A DNA stretch of 64,000 nucleotides from Astropecten irregularis (GCA_963971285.1 OZ020255.1:11490931-11554930), one strand, 5' to 3'; shown: positions 30,693 through 43,611, counted from the stretch's first letter. Translations and numbers: made by a program. Notes: generated by a model from the sequence alone, not told the origin.

Positions 30693-33600
30693 ATGAGGCG
30701 AGCGAAAGGAATAGGAGCAATTAATAAACAGAAGCTTGCACAAGTAAGTAAACTGGAAAACATTTTTATTGCAAACTGCAAAGTCTATCTGAATTGTGTT
30801 GTGAATGTCTTGTCAATGTGTTGGGGATTGTGATAAGAAGGGATCCCCGAAACACTTGATTATTTTACCTCTTAAATAGCTTCTTCTCCACAAAAATGAT
30901 ACTTTTAACTTTCAGCAAATGTTCCTGGGTCCTTAAAAGCCTAGATTGAAGAAATTTGTGCAACATTTCATTGTAAAACTAAAAATGCAATTTTCTTACG
31001 CGCTTCTTGCAAACTTGAAAAATAAGATAATCATAACTCTTGGTCTGACAAGTCCCCATGTCAGACCAAGGTTTAATACGAATCGATGTTTATGCCTAGT
31101 TCATCGTGATAGTTGTATTACAAGGTATAAACATACAGAAGATATTTGGAAGGGGAGTTGAGAATCCCTTCCCTGCGATTTTATATTTTTAAGAACATTA
31201 CATTTTATCTTGTGACTTGTCAGGCCAAGTACAGAGACAAAGGCAGCGAGATAGCTGAAGACCAGCTCAGCCAGATGTCCAAGATGCTGGAAGCCTTCCG
31301 CACCAACTTGGAGGAGTTTGCAGCCAGTCACAAGAACGACATCCGTCGCAATCCGGAGTTCAGGATGCAGTTCCAGGAGATGTGTGCCACGATTGGAGTG
31401 GATCCACTGGCATGTGAGAAAGGCCCAAATATTGACCCTTCTCAATGTCCTAGTTTCACCCATTCTCTTGATCATTGAGTCCCCTCATGGCCCTAGTTGC
31501 GATGATCATAACCCTCGGTTGGTCATGGTGACAATGACCTAAGGACCTGAAGACCTTAAAACCAGGGGTCGATTTCACAAAGCCCTACGATTGATCGCAA
31601 CTCGAGTTACAAAGGATAACTCATCGTATCCAACGAAGGGCTGCAATGCATCATAAGTCCTACAATTGATAGCAAGTGAGTTATGATGACTTTGGTGAAA
31701 TCGACCCCTGAAGAGTCTATGGCTGCATCCGAATCTGTTGTCTGGAGCTAGGGTTAGGTCTTTACTCAATTGAAAATATGCAGAGACACCAAGACAATAG
31801 ACCTAGTTGTACCTTGGGAAGCCCATTTCGGACATGGCCTAAGTTCCAGTTCAGTCATCGCAACAATCTTGGCCCCTGCCCAATAGCGACTGTCTCCTTA
31901 TCAGAATTGTTCATTAAGTCACATGCTAAATATTCAGATTGAGTAATGTTTTTGCAAGACTGCGATTATTAATGACTCCACAATTTGATTCTTGGACGAA
32001 AGTAGCTAAAATCAGTAGACACAAGACTGTGAAAGAAAAAGCCATTTCAGACTGTAAATGATGTAAAGAACATTTTTTTATTAGTCTCTTTTTGTACATA
32101 AATTGAGAAAAGTTGCCCTTGATAGTTTTTTCCCCTGGCAAAGGTAACCTGTGATAGAAGCTGACAGGTCTACTAAAATATTTCATGGGACAATCCAAGG
32201 GGCACCAAGGCAATGGCCTCTGTGAATTTCCTGCCTTGCTGATTATAAAGTTTGCTTTCAAAAGCTAGATTCTGTCTCAAAAGGACAATTCTGCTATATC
32301 TTGGGTTGACTTGCTATTTTTGTAACATCTTGCAGCTGGAAAAGGCTTCTGGTCCGAGATGCTCGGTGTCGGGGACTTCTACTATGAGCTCGGAGTCCAA
32401 ATCATTGAGGTTTGTCTGGCCACACAGCACCGCAATGGAGGGCTGCTTAGCATGGATGAACTCCTGAAGAAAGTGCGAGCTACCCGCGGACGATCCAAAC
32501 AGGCTCAGGACGTCAGCCTGTGAGTAGGCCTACGGCCGGGGCCGAGGGACAAAGGGGATCCAAGTAGGACAAAATTGCATGAGCTATGATGAACAGGGAA
32601 GCACTGATCTTGGCTCATGGAAACATTAGTCAGAGTTTTGTGATTGAATAGAATGAAATAATCAATCATTTTAGTACTTTTTACAAGTAATCAACTGCTG
32701 CAAACTGCTCATCAACCAAAATAATGACCTGCAATACATAAAATGCTTGGAGTTATAGGAGGGCCTGACATTTCAATCCTAGCAGGATCTTTCTCAAAGC
32801 CTTGAAGTAAGATCCTGCTCGAAAGTAAACCTCATCATCATTTGCACAGGGTGCTCCCTAGGTCCAAGAAAGTAGTCTGTCTGTTTGGCAACATCTCAAG
32901 ATCAATTTGCCTCTAAAATGGCTGTTGGATGACGCCAAAGGGTGATTATATTTTGAAATTTCTCTGTATTTTATCCCAGTGATGATCTCATGCGAGCCAT
33001 TAAGAAGTTGCGTATCCTCGGTGATGGCTTTGCCCTTCACAGACTCCAAGATGGTCGGTACATCGTGCAGTCGGTGCCCGCTGAGCTCAACATGGATCAC
33101 ACCAGTGTGCTGAATCTAGCAGAGGTAAGAAAAAGAAAAAGTCAAACAAAAAATGGTTTTTCGGTTTCTCTTCGTAGAAATATCATTATGGTTATTTTAT
33201 TATTATATAAAATAAAAAGCTGTATCCTCTTTGAGTGATCCCCCATGTACCGTTCCCAGGTTGCAGCATTGTTCCGTGTATCATTGAAACGGTCCTTGGG
33301 ATATGGCGGTGTGTGCACGGTTTCATGGCTTCCGACTGCCAAACCAACAAAGATAATTGACTATTGGGGTCACCACCAACGTACGGCTGGATAGCTCAGT
33401 TGGTAGAGCGTCTGTTCAGGAGTTCGCCGGTTCAAATCCCGCTCCAGTCAATTTTCCTTTGTTCACTTTTCAAATATTATTATTGTTTATTATTGTTCTA
33501 CCACAGAGTCTTACATCTTGCCTAGGTGTCATTGCTATCATCTTCATTTATTATTATCCGACAGATACCATTGTCTTACATACATTTTTATACATTCTGA

Positions 33601-34760
33601 AGCTTTTTCGTGATGGAGACAATAATAATTATGATGTAAAATCCTCTGCAGTGTTGTAGTACTAGTATTCATAAAAATTTACTCATACTCGTACTCGCAG
33701 CAAAAACCCTATAGTTAACACCTTCATCAACCAAAACATTATGAGAGAGAAAAAGCCTTGATTTTTGTAATGATTTCTTTCTTCAGGGGACTGGTTGTGT
33801 GTCATTTAGCAAGTTGAAGCAGGAGTTAAAATGGGATGAAGACAGAGCTCAGCTGGTCATGGTAAGAAAAGGAAACTGTTTGTGCCTACATGTAGGTGTA
33901 CATTCTTTTAACTTTTTGTTTCCTCACAAAAATCCATTGTAAATTCATATTGACTAGCTGAATTGCTATGATGAAAATTGCTTATGACAACTTGAGTTAT
34001 TTCTTAAATATTCCTGACAACATAATATAATTTTTTTATTTCTTTTCTAATGTTCTTTTTAAGTTGACCCAAATATGACAGATGTATAACTCTGAAATTC
34101 AAAAGTCTTGTTTTGCAAATTAACAGTGGTTTATAGGATAATTGATTATGCCTAGGCCCATAAGACACACACTTTCTTGAGTTGTTTGGTGTGGTTAAAG
34201 GTACTATCACACTTTGGTAGCATACTGAAAAAGAAGTATTCACAGATTTACCTATAACGTACAGGGTATAAAGATGGTGCCAGTAGAAACATACTGTTAA
34301 CAATTTTCTGCCTGAAATGCTGTATTTATCAAAAAAAGAGTAAAAGCAGTGACCCAAATTATTTTTGATCTTTTAAAGATACAAAATAAAACAGATAAGA
34401 CTTAAGAAATACTGTGGTCGTTTTTCACTGTTTTCTCAAAAAGTGGGCACCGTATGGGACTGAAATTTTCACAGATGACTGATACTGTATCTTTCTTGAT
34501 ATTTTTGCCCATGAACTAGTATTTCTTTGACAAAAACCAAAGTATGATATAACCTTTAATTTGACGTTCCGGCCAGTATAGAGAATGCCGAAATCTATCA
34601 ACTTAACAATGGATTATTAAAGTTTAATTAATCTTGTTTGTGTATTTTCATATGTACATTTTAGGATCGGATGGTGCAAGAAGGACTGGTGTGGGTAGAC
34701 GACCAGAATAAAGGAGAGCGATTATACTGGTTCCCGGGCCTCTTCCCTGATACATCATGA
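30693..34760 (+). CDS. SNF8: SNF8/VPS22, ESCRT-II complex subunit (6 exons, 246 aa)
   Basis: ESCRT-II sorts ubiquitinated cargo into multivesicular bodies; SNF8 (VPS22/EAP30) bridges VPS36 and VPS25 through tandem winged-helix domains. Exons are 30693-30743, 31224-31413, 32336-32519, 32980-33124, 33787-33861 and 34665-34760, summing to 741 nt (human SNF8 is 258 aa). The start reads MRRAKGIGAINKQKLAQ. Family hallmarks include AEDQLSQMSKMLEAFRTNLE, NPEFRMQFQEMCATIGVDPL, SGKGFWSEMLGVGDFYYELG, VQSVPAELNMDH and LYWFPGLFPD. Donors and acceptors are canonical with matching phases. The likely transcript end is near AATAAA at 35541-35546 (weak). Introns 2, 4 and 5 carry a foldback element, a SINE and a MITE respectively. 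Confidence 0.96.
31565..31709. mobile_element. Foldback element H in SNF8 intron 2
   Basis: 145 bp with ends GGGGTCGATTTCACAAAGCC and CTTTGGTGAAATCGACCCC. Core AACTCGAGTTACAAAGGATA and GGCTGCAATGCATCATAAGT. Confidence 0.87.
33237..33475 (+). mobile_element. tRNA-derived SINE-1 in SNF8 intron 4
   Basis: Has a tRNA-like A box (TAGCTCAGTTGGTAGAGCG) and B box (GGTTCAAATCC) with a 5' body GGCGGTGTGTGCACGGTTTC and a 3' tail TCCAGTCAATTTTCCTTTGT. Too degenerate downstream of the boxes to be a functional tRNA. Confidence 0.85.
34195..34559 (+). mobile_element. MITE-A copy in SNF8 intron 5
   Basis: Starts TTAAAGGTACTATCACACTT and ends GTATGATATAACCTTTAA, 365 bp, with TTAA at both ends. Confidence 0.88.
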
Positions 34761-34852
34761 TCCAGTGCAGGATACCGGTACTAATAGTGGCCCTGGACCG
34801 TGGGGATAATTTTCGCAAGAACACACGGGACTGACTTTAATAACAGGCATCT

Positions 34853-35004
34853 GGGGTCGAATTTCATGAACCCCTACGATCGATCGTAACTCGAGTTACA
34901 AAGGATAACCCATGGTAGATGTCTTATCCTACGTAGGACTGCAATGCATCATAAATCCTACGATTGATAGCAAGTTGAGACAAGTTTTGTGAAATTGACC
35001 CCTG
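34853..35004. mobile_element. Foldback element H, SNF8 3' flank
   Basis: Ends GGGGTCGAATTTCATGAACC and TTTTGTGAAATTGACCCC; same core. Confidence 0.85.
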
Positions 35005-35374
35005 GAAATATAGCAAAACTTATTTACATAGAAAAAAATAGTTTACGTAAACAAGCATTGCATCACCTATGAACCCCTTTTCACCTGGGATAAGCGGCAT
35101 ATCTACTCATCTAGGGAAAATGACGCCTGTGGCAAACACTAAAATTGTGCTCCTAATTGCAACTTGTGATGCAAATGAAAAAAAAAACAGACAATTTGAG
35201 ATTGGAATCTTTCTTTGTTCATTGGATTTGATTCCCAATACAGTGTATAACTTCAACAGTAAAGCCACCTGTTTTTTTTTTCTTCTGCATTTTTTGTGCC
35301 TTCTAAAAAGTGGCGCCTAGGGTACTTGCCCCCCCCCCCCACACCACTGCCTGGGATTTGTAGCTTTTTGAGAG

Positions 35375-35515
35375 TTGAATTTGAAGGAAGGTCTGAGGCT
35401 TTGCAAGGTGACAGTTGTGGATCGGCTTGCTGTATTCACACCTATGATTTTCGGTTCATACTTTTTGCACTTTTATGTTTTGACTAGCTCTGCTCTAGTC
35501 ATCATCAGGATTTAA
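35375..35515 (-). repeat. Related repeat with a degenerate hammerhead-like core
   Basis: On the minus strand CTGATGA, T, GACTAG/CTAGTC stem, then AAAAC instead of GAAAC (35508-35477). On the plus strand nearby, GAGGCTTTGCAAGGTGACAG at about 35394 matches the 5' part of the same repeat. Confidence 0.5.
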
Positions 35516-35635
35516 ATTGTAATCAATGTATTATAATGTAAATAAAAAGCCAAAGTAAGTAAAGTTCATCACACTGTCTCATTTATTTCATTCAATCTAG
35601 CTGTGTTGTCAGTCTTTTGTAACTTTACAGAGATC

Positions 35636-35773
35636 TGGGGTCAATTTCTCGAAGTAACTTGAGTTACGGAGGATAACCCATAGTAGGGGGCCTACCTTGT
35701 GTAGGGCTGCAATGCGTCCTAAGTCCTATGATTGATAGTAAGTTACGATGAGTTCGGTTTGAAATCAACCCCA
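35636..35773. mobile_element. Foldback element H, diverged
   Basis: Ends CTGGGGTCAATTTCTCGAAG and TTTGAAATCAACCCC; core ACTTGAGTTACGGAGGATAA. Confidence 0.78.
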
Positions 35774-36252
35774 GATTTTCTACCCTTGAGGCACTGACAG
35801 GGTTTGGGTGAACGTTGTTCCTAGTGGAAGTAAAGTGAAATGTGATTAAATTCACCAAAGATAGCGTTTAAATACCCAATTACCCTTTTTTTTATCAACA
35901 TTCCGCATTTGGATATTGACAATTTGTGAATACCTCTAGTTGTAAGGGTCTACAGGTTGAACATTTGGACCCTATGCAAAGTCAGAGACTGTTAATGTGT
36001 GTGTATGTATGGAAAAAAACCATTTCCAGCCAGACCCATGAAGGTGGCGATAGTTGGGAGTCATCTTGTGCCAATATTTCACCTACCTATGTCAAGGTAA
36101 CTAAATACAATTCGCCAGGTAGATAAAACATTGAAATGTGTCTAGGTGATTGCCTCAGCTATAGATGCCCTAAATTATTAAAGGCCCAGTCTAATTTGTC
36201 ATTGGCTAGTTCTTGTGGCTTTGTTAAATGGTTACTAACAAGATAAAGGCTA

Positions 36253-36393
36253 GGGGTTGATTTCATTGTAACTTACTATCAATCATAGGACTTGTGATAC
36301 AATTGCAGCCATATGTAGGATAGGCCCCCTACGATGGGTTACCCTTTGTAAATCAAGTTATGATCGATCGAAGGGCTTCGTGAAATTGACCCA
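36253..36393. mobile_element. Foldback element H, inverted core
   Basis: Ends GGGGTTGATTTCATTGTAAC and CTTCGTGAAATTGACCC; core in the opposite orientation. Confidence 0.82.
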
Positions 36394-36436
36394 GATCTTA
36401 TATAATGCATACCTACTTCTGGTGATCACACAAGAA

Positions 36437-36658
36437 GAAGGTATTTTCACACGACGCTAAACAAATCTCAACCATTGAGAAAATCTCTCATGGTTGCAAA
36501 ATCGTACAAATGTGTAATCCTGTGAAAGTACACCAATGTGCTTGAGAGTGACCAACGTCCCTGGTGAATCCTTGAGAGATTTTGACCGAGGTCCAGACCC
36601 ATGAGAGAATTTCTCAATGGTTGAGAGTTTTTTTAGCGTCATGTGAAAAGGCCTTATA
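36437..36658. mobile_element. Hairpin element R
   Basis: The left arm AGGTATTTTCACACGACGCT ... CCATTGAGAAAATCTCTCAT is mirrored by CATGAGAGAATTTCTCAATG ... ATGTGAAAAGGCCT. A sequence with similar tips (AAGGACTTTTCACA; TGTGAAAAGGCC) lies at 23838-24169. Confidence 0.82.
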
Positions 36659-36672
36659 AGTAGAAGTTAAGG

Positions 36673-36880
36673 AAAGAATTCCACTGGTGACCATAATTTG
36701 TGCACAACTCTATGGAACCAACAGAGGGCGTTCTTAGCAAAATGGCTGCCGCTGTATTGGAAGTGTACAATTTGTAGGTAAAAAACCCTGTAAAACTCAC
36801 TTTTCAGATATGCTACTCAAGTTTTCCACATCTGAGATTGAAGTTCATCAATCTCAGATCTCATAATAAGTTAACTTCTG
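36673..36880 (+). repeat. Repeat X, copy 2
   Basis: AGAATTCCACTGGTGACCAT, then GGAACCAACAGAGGGCG, AAAATGGCTGCCGCTG and CAGATATGCTACTCAAG. It ends about 40 bp after the stop codon of the coiled-coil gene. Confidence 0.8.
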
Positions 36881-36920
36881 TAATGGTCATCACTGGAAGT
36901 GAATGTCCACATACCTGTAA

Positions 36921-38365
36921 TTAGTTGGCTCTGGGTGATTTGGGTGTCCTGATCGGGGAGCTGGGTGACCTGATTGGCGACATGTGTGGCAAGTGTCCAG
37001 GACCAGCGTGGACCTCTGATGCAGACGGGGCATCATTGCCTAGCAACGCATCCTGCCCCGCCCCGACCTCGTAGACCAGTTGGATCCGGTTCTTCAGCTG
37101 CTGGACCAGTTCCAGGATGTCGTCGCAGGTGCGCAGTTTGTTCTCAGACATGGTGAGTCTGTGCTCCACTTCTTGGAGTCTGGTATCTGCCTCTGTCTCG
37201 TGCATCTCAAGCTGATTCAGTTGGTGCTATTGTAACAAGAAAAGAAAAATTTCATCAACTGTAAAACATTTTATTTCTGATTGGTGACCCTGCAGTTAAA
37301 GGTGTAACATTGTTGCTACCTTTTACTTTCAAAATTATAACAGTCATCACTGGGAAAAAACATGTTGGTAATTGTGGACAAGTTGTTCCCAAAGCTATAA
37401 AGTTATAGGAAAGGAAATCAACTTTTATAGCTTCTACTGCTCTCAAACGATATTTTTGACTTTCAGGAAATGTTCCTAGATTAAAGAAATTTCTTCAATA
37501 ATTCTGTGAAAAAGTACAATTGTCTTAATACCTGCTTGGAGCCAAAGTTTTAGGAACCACTTGTCCACAATTACCTAACATGTTTTTCACCATAACTGTA
37601 TAATCAGACTTGTGGGGAAAACATTGGATTGGGGGATACAAGTACAATTCAGGAATACCAAGAAGAATACTTAGAATAGATATATTCATAGGCTACAATG
37701 TGCCTGCTGTGTTCTGTATAATTATCATTGTGGGAAGAATTCCACTGACGACCATCACTTGAGCACAAACCATATGGGACAGACAGGGGGCGTTTAAAAA
37801 ATGGCTACCGCTGCCTTCGAAGTGTATCATTGGTGTAGGTAAAAAAATAAAAACCCGTAGGCCTACTTACATAGTACTCACTTTTCAGATATGCTACCCC
37901 AGTGTTACACAGCTGAGATTGAAGTTCATCATAATTTGTATCCAGTAGGTAATTAGGCCTATCTCTAAGGGGATATAACCCTTTTCCGTAACTTCAGTGG
38001 AATTCTAACTTGGTTCCAAATCTTGTCCTCGATCAACTGTCATAGCTGGGTTCCCGATCCCATAAAAACACACATTATTCCCTTCAACCCTTCCTCCGTT
38101 CTCAAAGAAACTTCCAAACGACCACTCGTTCTCCTTGTCGAGAAGATATGAAAAGACCTACCTTAACAGTCTCATCGCCGCAAACACAACCTGCCGAGTC
38201 GCACCGTGCCGTCTCCACATCGCCTCGTGGGGAGTTCGTTGATGAATAACGGTTGATTCTGGCGCCATGTGCAAGGCCTGGCACTTCCTCCTTGTCGTCT
38301 AATTCCTTCCCAAGACAACCACCATCACTCTCGGACGGCAAACACGACTGGCAATCATCCATCAT
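36921..38365 (-). CDS. Unrecognised 169-aa coiled-coil protein, two exons
   Basis: I do not recognise this gene. Exon 1 (38162-38365) starts ATGATG (MMDDCQSCLPSESDGG) and ends with donor GTAGGT. Exon 2 (36921-37226) follows an acceptor TTACAATAG and ends in TAA at 36923-36921. The N-terminal half is acidic and cysteine-bearing without an obvious domain. Residues about 69-115 form a heptad-rich helix (HQLNQLEMHETEADTRLQEV, then LTMSENKLRTCDDILELVQQ), likely a coiled coil. The tail is low complexity with repeated SP motifs (MSPIRSPSSPIRTPKSPRAN) that could be proline-directed kinase sites. Codon-like composition, one clean intron and a plausible promoter support a real gene. It converges on SNF8. 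Confidence 0.72.
37733..37935 (+). repeat. Repeat X, copy 3
   Basis: AGAATTCCACTGACGACCAT, AAAATGGCTACCGCTGCC and CAGATATGCTACCCCAG, in the intron of the coiled-coil gene. Confidence 0.8.
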
Positions 38366-38870
38366 GACCCAGGTAGCTCCAGGAACTCTCCAGAGTAAAA
38401 ATGTCTCAATTTCGGGCGTGGAATTTGGGTAGAAACACCAACAAACTTGGCCGGTGATGTAGACCTAGAGCTAGAGTAGTCGATACTGAACGTTTGCCGC
38501 AAACGACTTTACCCTAGAATGAAGTTTTCTTCACTCAACACGGCAGCTGTTTTTCAAACAATGGTTCCACACAATAGAGTCTGGCACAATAGTCGTCTGG
38601 TAAATTCCATCACTGAGTTCTGTGTTCCGTGATTGGTCAATACAGGCACACAGCTACCCAAGATGGCGATGATAACAAAATGCAAAAATGTCACAAGAAT
38701 GTGTTTAGCCTCAAAATGCAAATTTGAAAATTCTCCTAAAATATTAGGCTCAGGTACTGCCGCATAAATTATTCGCACAAGACAACAATTATAGAAGAAA
38801 TCACTCAAATCAGCAACTCTTTTTTTTTTATGCTTTATGAGCTTTCAAGATGGCGGTACTATCATACTCA
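38366..38870. promoter_or_regulatory. Presumed promoter of the 169-aa coiled-coil gene, with YY1-like motifs
   Basis: This is the sequence directly upstream of the gene's ATG. It contains GTGATTGGTCAAT (a CCAAT box in reverse complement) near 38630 and AAGATGGCG motifs near 38660 and 38850, which resemble the YY1 core found at many animal TATA-less promoters. Function is inferred. Confidence 0.35.
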
Positions 38871-40887
38871 TTACAATGACATGCACAGCCTGAAATGTAG
38901 AATAATAAAAAACGATGAAGTTTTGCACCATATGCTGATATCGCATTTGTAGGCCCCTAAATGACAGAAAGTTATGGACTCATAATTAAATGGACAGACG
39001 CCAAAGAACGGACCAGAACGTATAAAAAAAGAAGCATAAAGTGAATTATACTGAAACCACACATATTCACCGTTACCCTTATTTCTCTGTACATCGGTAA
39101 TTTATTTTCAAAATAAAAACAAAACTCACAGCCCGTTATACAGTTCGATCAGTTACTGAAGCACAATGTGCACTCAAGTTTATGCCGAGAAATACTGAAA
39201 TTTGATAAAGATTTCTAGCAAAATATAAAGTATATTTATACAAGCTTTAAATTATATGATAGTTTTTGTAACGGATAAAAAGGTGTCCACGGCTAGCTTA
39301 TCTAACCAAAGAGCAAGTAAGATTTTGTGTAAGAAATCCACTCATTAAGCACACACTTTGTAAATGTAGGCCCGTTTCCCGCCTAAACATTTCTCCGGCT
39401 CCCAAATCCACACTTATCGTCTGCTCTCAATAACCCGTCCCAATAAAATAATGTGTGAATTGCGCTATGTCAGTTTGGCTCAGTAAACACATCAAAAATA
39501 AAACTGTCAATATGCAGAGATAAAAATAAAATAAATGCAAACCCCTTTGATAATATTATTATTATGCACACTTGAAATAACAAAGGCTTACATTTCCTAT
39601 TGAAGTTACGAAGTACGCCAATACTTTTAAGTTTAAGTAAAGTAACGAACGAAAATAGGGGTTTACAAGGTAAAATCCCGTTTCTTCCATTAATTATTGC
39701 ACACACATTCAATGCTGATGAACTCACAATTCCTGTTTTTTACACAATCTCTGTGGTATAAGCAAATAAAAGATAGATCCGTGCAGAACCATAAACCATT
39801 TACCGGTCACCTTTAAGAAACCACGGCTTGGGATTGACCTTAGGCTAGGGCTTGGCCCTAGCAAATGGGATTTTGCTGGGATTGGATTGGGCTTCAATAG
39901 GGCTTATATAGGCAAAGGTTTGTCTAGCGCTTGGACATGGGATAGGACAAGTCTTAGGGAGATTGGGGCTTGAACTTTAGGGCTTGTGTCAGGAATAAGT
40001 ATAGTGACTGGACGTGGGCCTCGACCAGGCATTGGGTGGATCTGGGTTTGCACCGAGCGCTCACGCATTGTGCCTTCGGGCTTAGTCTTTGACACTACGT
40101 GCACATCTTTTACTGACCATAACAGGTTTGTGGCACTAGCCAAAGCCGATACAGCAAACCGTAGTTTCAAAAAGGGTTATAATTCCTCATCATTTGCATT
40201 TTCGAAGTTCTCCAAGCAATTAGCCAAAGAGAATCAAAATGGATCTGTCCGCTGCCAACTTTTTCACATCAGAAAGTACTTTTACTATTAAAGTGACGCC
40301 ATGCGTGCATTTATACATATAAATAAAGGTTGCACCTAACGGCACACATCTTTTAAATATAAGAACAAATTCAAATAATAATACAAATAAATAACAATAA
40401 TAATATTGTCAGACAGTACATTTTCAACAGCGGAATGTTAAACAGAGAGATATACTCAGTAGGCTTAATTCAACTTGAATGCAATAATTATACGATTGTG
40501 GCACATCCGAAATGTACCACTCGGTTGGAAATTTATCATTGGAACCATAATAATTATTGTACAGTCTATCGAACAAAATGCTATGAACAAGCTGTAAAAA
40601 AGTACTGTCACTGTTTTGATCTTTTGGAATTTTTTTTAACAGGACTGAAAAAACCAATGGTAGGCCTTAAGTAAGTAAATGTATACCCTGGCCTAACATT
40701 TTAACTTACAATAGGCCTACATAAAGATAACAAAAGTCCATATTATTCTGTGGGTATAATTATGACTACGTCGTTGAATCATACGAGACTTAATTATTTG
40801 TATGAATTCAGAATGATATCGTACTTATAGGACAAAAGTACTGTAGCTTGGGCATGTTTTGAACTACAGTGTACACGTTACTTAAAA

Positions 40888-40960
40888 ATGAATGGACGAA
40901 ATGGAGGCTGAGCCGGAGCCGTAGCCAAAGCCGAAGCCAAACCCAATATTTTGAAAAGTC
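40888..40960 (+). repeat. MITE-B right-end remnant
   Basis: AATGGACGAAATGGAGGC followed by hexamer-like GAGCCGGAGCCGTAGCC and TTTTGAAAAG. Only one end survives. Confidence 0.5.
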
Positions 40961-42507
40961 AGACCCGTACACATAATGTATTGAATCCAGGTACTTGGGT
41001 GACTTAAGCCGAGCTTGTATAGTTTTAGCATTAGTGTTGAGTGCAATTTTGTTTCAGGGTCGTTGAGTATATCTTTTGCACTGCTAAATGCTGCAGAAGA
41101 GCTAATCAACCAAAATAATGACCCGAAATATATATAAAATGTATGGAGTCAGTAGGGCGGGGCCATCCTTACACCAATGGTTTTAGTTTTGCTTAAGTAT
41201 AAGGCAAATTTAAGTTGGGCAGCTGGGTGACAGTTCAAGAAAGATAAGTACATTTGTCTTTCTAATGGCCAGTTAAAATACCATAGAAACATAGGTTGGT
41301 TTTTACTAGGAAACAAAAATTGTACACCAGCGTGATGTAGCATTATGACCAGAACAGGCATCATACTACTATGGGTAAAACTGCACGAAAATCCAGTATA
41401 CCAGTTGTATACAGAATAAATCAGGGCATTACAACTATAACTTGCTCTATAAAAACACAAATAATAATTAATATTCACTGTATATACCGTCAATATTCAT
41501 ATCAGGATGAACATTTAAATATTCAATACCCTGATGAATATTCATGTTGAATCCAAAGTTGTATAGATTCAACACTCATCAAACTTTGTATATACCACTC
41601 CTAAAAAAATATAATAAATCTATATCTAGAATGCAGGCATCTACAATACTAATAAGTTAGTTCTTCACATTTTTTTCTTCTGTTCTCCATAGTGGACTAC
41701 AATCATGATCTCATAGTTTTACGATACATATTTACAATCTTTGTTAACAGTTATTTACACAACATACAACACACAACCTATATACATTTAATACTTACAT
41801 TTCATCTGCAAATATGTACATGTACATGAATCCCATGACGAAATTCTTTCTTTTTTTCAAATTAGACATAACGCTTGCAAAAATCAAGCATTTCTAAAAA
41901 AAAAGAAGAGAAACTTATGCATGGCCTACGTACAATAAGTAGCACACAGTTAGTATAATGTAGCACACTATTACGATATCTCGTTGCTATTCTGAATAGA
42001 TTGCAAGAGACAAATACCATCACTAATTCCCATAAAAAATACTTCTTCTCGTCTGTGTTTTTTGGTTGCATTATTTTGATAGCCATTTCTTAATACACAA
42101 TATAAAATATGCAATTAAAATAATCATAGCACACTGAATATGTTTCTTTCGCATTGTTTTTAGAAATAGTTTCTAGCTTCTTTCAAAATGCTGCAAATGA
42201 TCATTTGGTATAGCTATATCTTTCTTTACAATATTGATATGAAAGTAATATTTTTCTGCTATCTATATACATGTTGCACCGTTTTGTTAAATTTGATATT
42301 TTAATGCTTAAATATTTGAAAAAACCAGAGCTTACGCTCTGCAAGGCTCAGTATAGTTAACGTGTTTTAGTGACGTAAAGCTTGAAAGCAACAGACTTGG
42401 ACTTGGCGGCATTTGCATGCCTGAGACAGCCAGGGCAAAGAGCCACAATTTTTCCGAGAAGAATTTCTCAGAGATTACCCCATTAGCCTGTTGTATATGG
42501 CCAACTA

Positions 42508-42729
42508 TGGCCCAATGGCTTGGGCTTAGGCTCCGTCATCTAAAAGCTGAAAATACAGGTTGTGGTTTTTCTCTGAGGTTGAAGCTCTGTTTTCTTGTTT
42601 GAAGCAGAGTATCTACTTTGAAACCGTACCCCAAAACCTCTCTTTTGATACCTGTTACTTTTAAGATGTAAGAAATGGAGCTGAAGCCGGAGCCGGAGCC
42701 CAAGCTGAATTTTCGTGCTAAAGGCCCTA
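42508..42729 (+). mobile_element. MITE-B copy 4
   Basis: GGCCCAATGGCTTGGGCTTA at the left, GAGCCGGAGCCCAAGC and GCTAAAGGCCC at the right, with the family core (AAAAGCTGAAAATACAGGTT). Confidence 0.8.
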
Positions 42730-43611
42730 TGTGTCAATCATAGGATGATTTCCCTGGTACCCTGGGTGTACTTTTTGTGTGGATGTTACCAAGCAAAATC
42801 CTACAATGGTTCATAAATGTCTGCTTATCAAACTTGCCCCAAGTTGTGTCTACTTTCTTTGTCTGCGAGCCTCAAATGATGTTATCTTAAACCAAAGGTA
42901 ACTCTACTTAAAGGCAAGTATAATTGTTTTCCTTTGTAACAGTCCTGTTAAAGGCATGTAGGCCCTATATATTGAATCTATAAAACAAAATCCAGTCTAA
43001 AATGGAGCCGAAAAGTAGCACACACCATACAAAGCAATTTCATTTTTTTTTATGAAGTAATAAAGATCCTTATAGTGAAAAAATAAACTGTTTTGTCATT
43101 TGTCAAGGTTGTCATTGATATCACTTTGTTCGTTTTACATTACAGATTGGCTGTTAGAATAAATTCTGTTGTTAAAATGCTGCATAAAATTCAAGGTGTT
43201 ACTTTTATCAAAAATACTTCCCATTCATTGGATTTTGTTTTAATGTGTCAAGGTTTGTATTAGGTGTACTCTCATAGGCATACCAGGGGCTCAATAAATA
43301 ATATCACATCATAAATATTGACTTTGAAATGCTTTATGGTTTCTGATAAACACGGACCCAGCTTGGCCATATTAATACTGGTTGTATATAATAATATTAA
43401 TAAAGAGAATCAAAATATGATAACTGTTGTGTATCAAATGTGGCAAACTCCCCCCACCTGTTGTGGGTTGAGTCTACTAGTTCATACCTACCCAAGACGG
43501 TTACTAATATATGCAAATTCCCCTGCGCCAATTTGCTGCTTCGCTGAAAAGACTTGATCAACCGTGGTGCACCCTGACCTCCCACAATGCATTCTGACAT
43601 AGCCGCCATGA

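Larger units (their letters stand above)
34761..36920. other. Convergent intergenic space between SNF8 and the coiled-coil gene
   Basis: It holds the 3'UTRs of both genes and five repeats: foldback-H copies at 34853, 35636 and 36253, a hammerhead-like fragment at 35482, and a hairpin at 36437. No coding exon was found. Confidence 0.6.

Noticed and set aside
33388-33460. tRNA gene candidate
   Set aside because: A and B boxes are present, but the cloverleaf is degenerate and the sequence is embedded in a repeated body found at several loci. It is a SINE.
39904-40291. Overlapping open frames of 88 and 101 codons on both strands
   Set aside because: Mutually exclusive frames with no recognisable domain, no splice partners and no conservation evidence.
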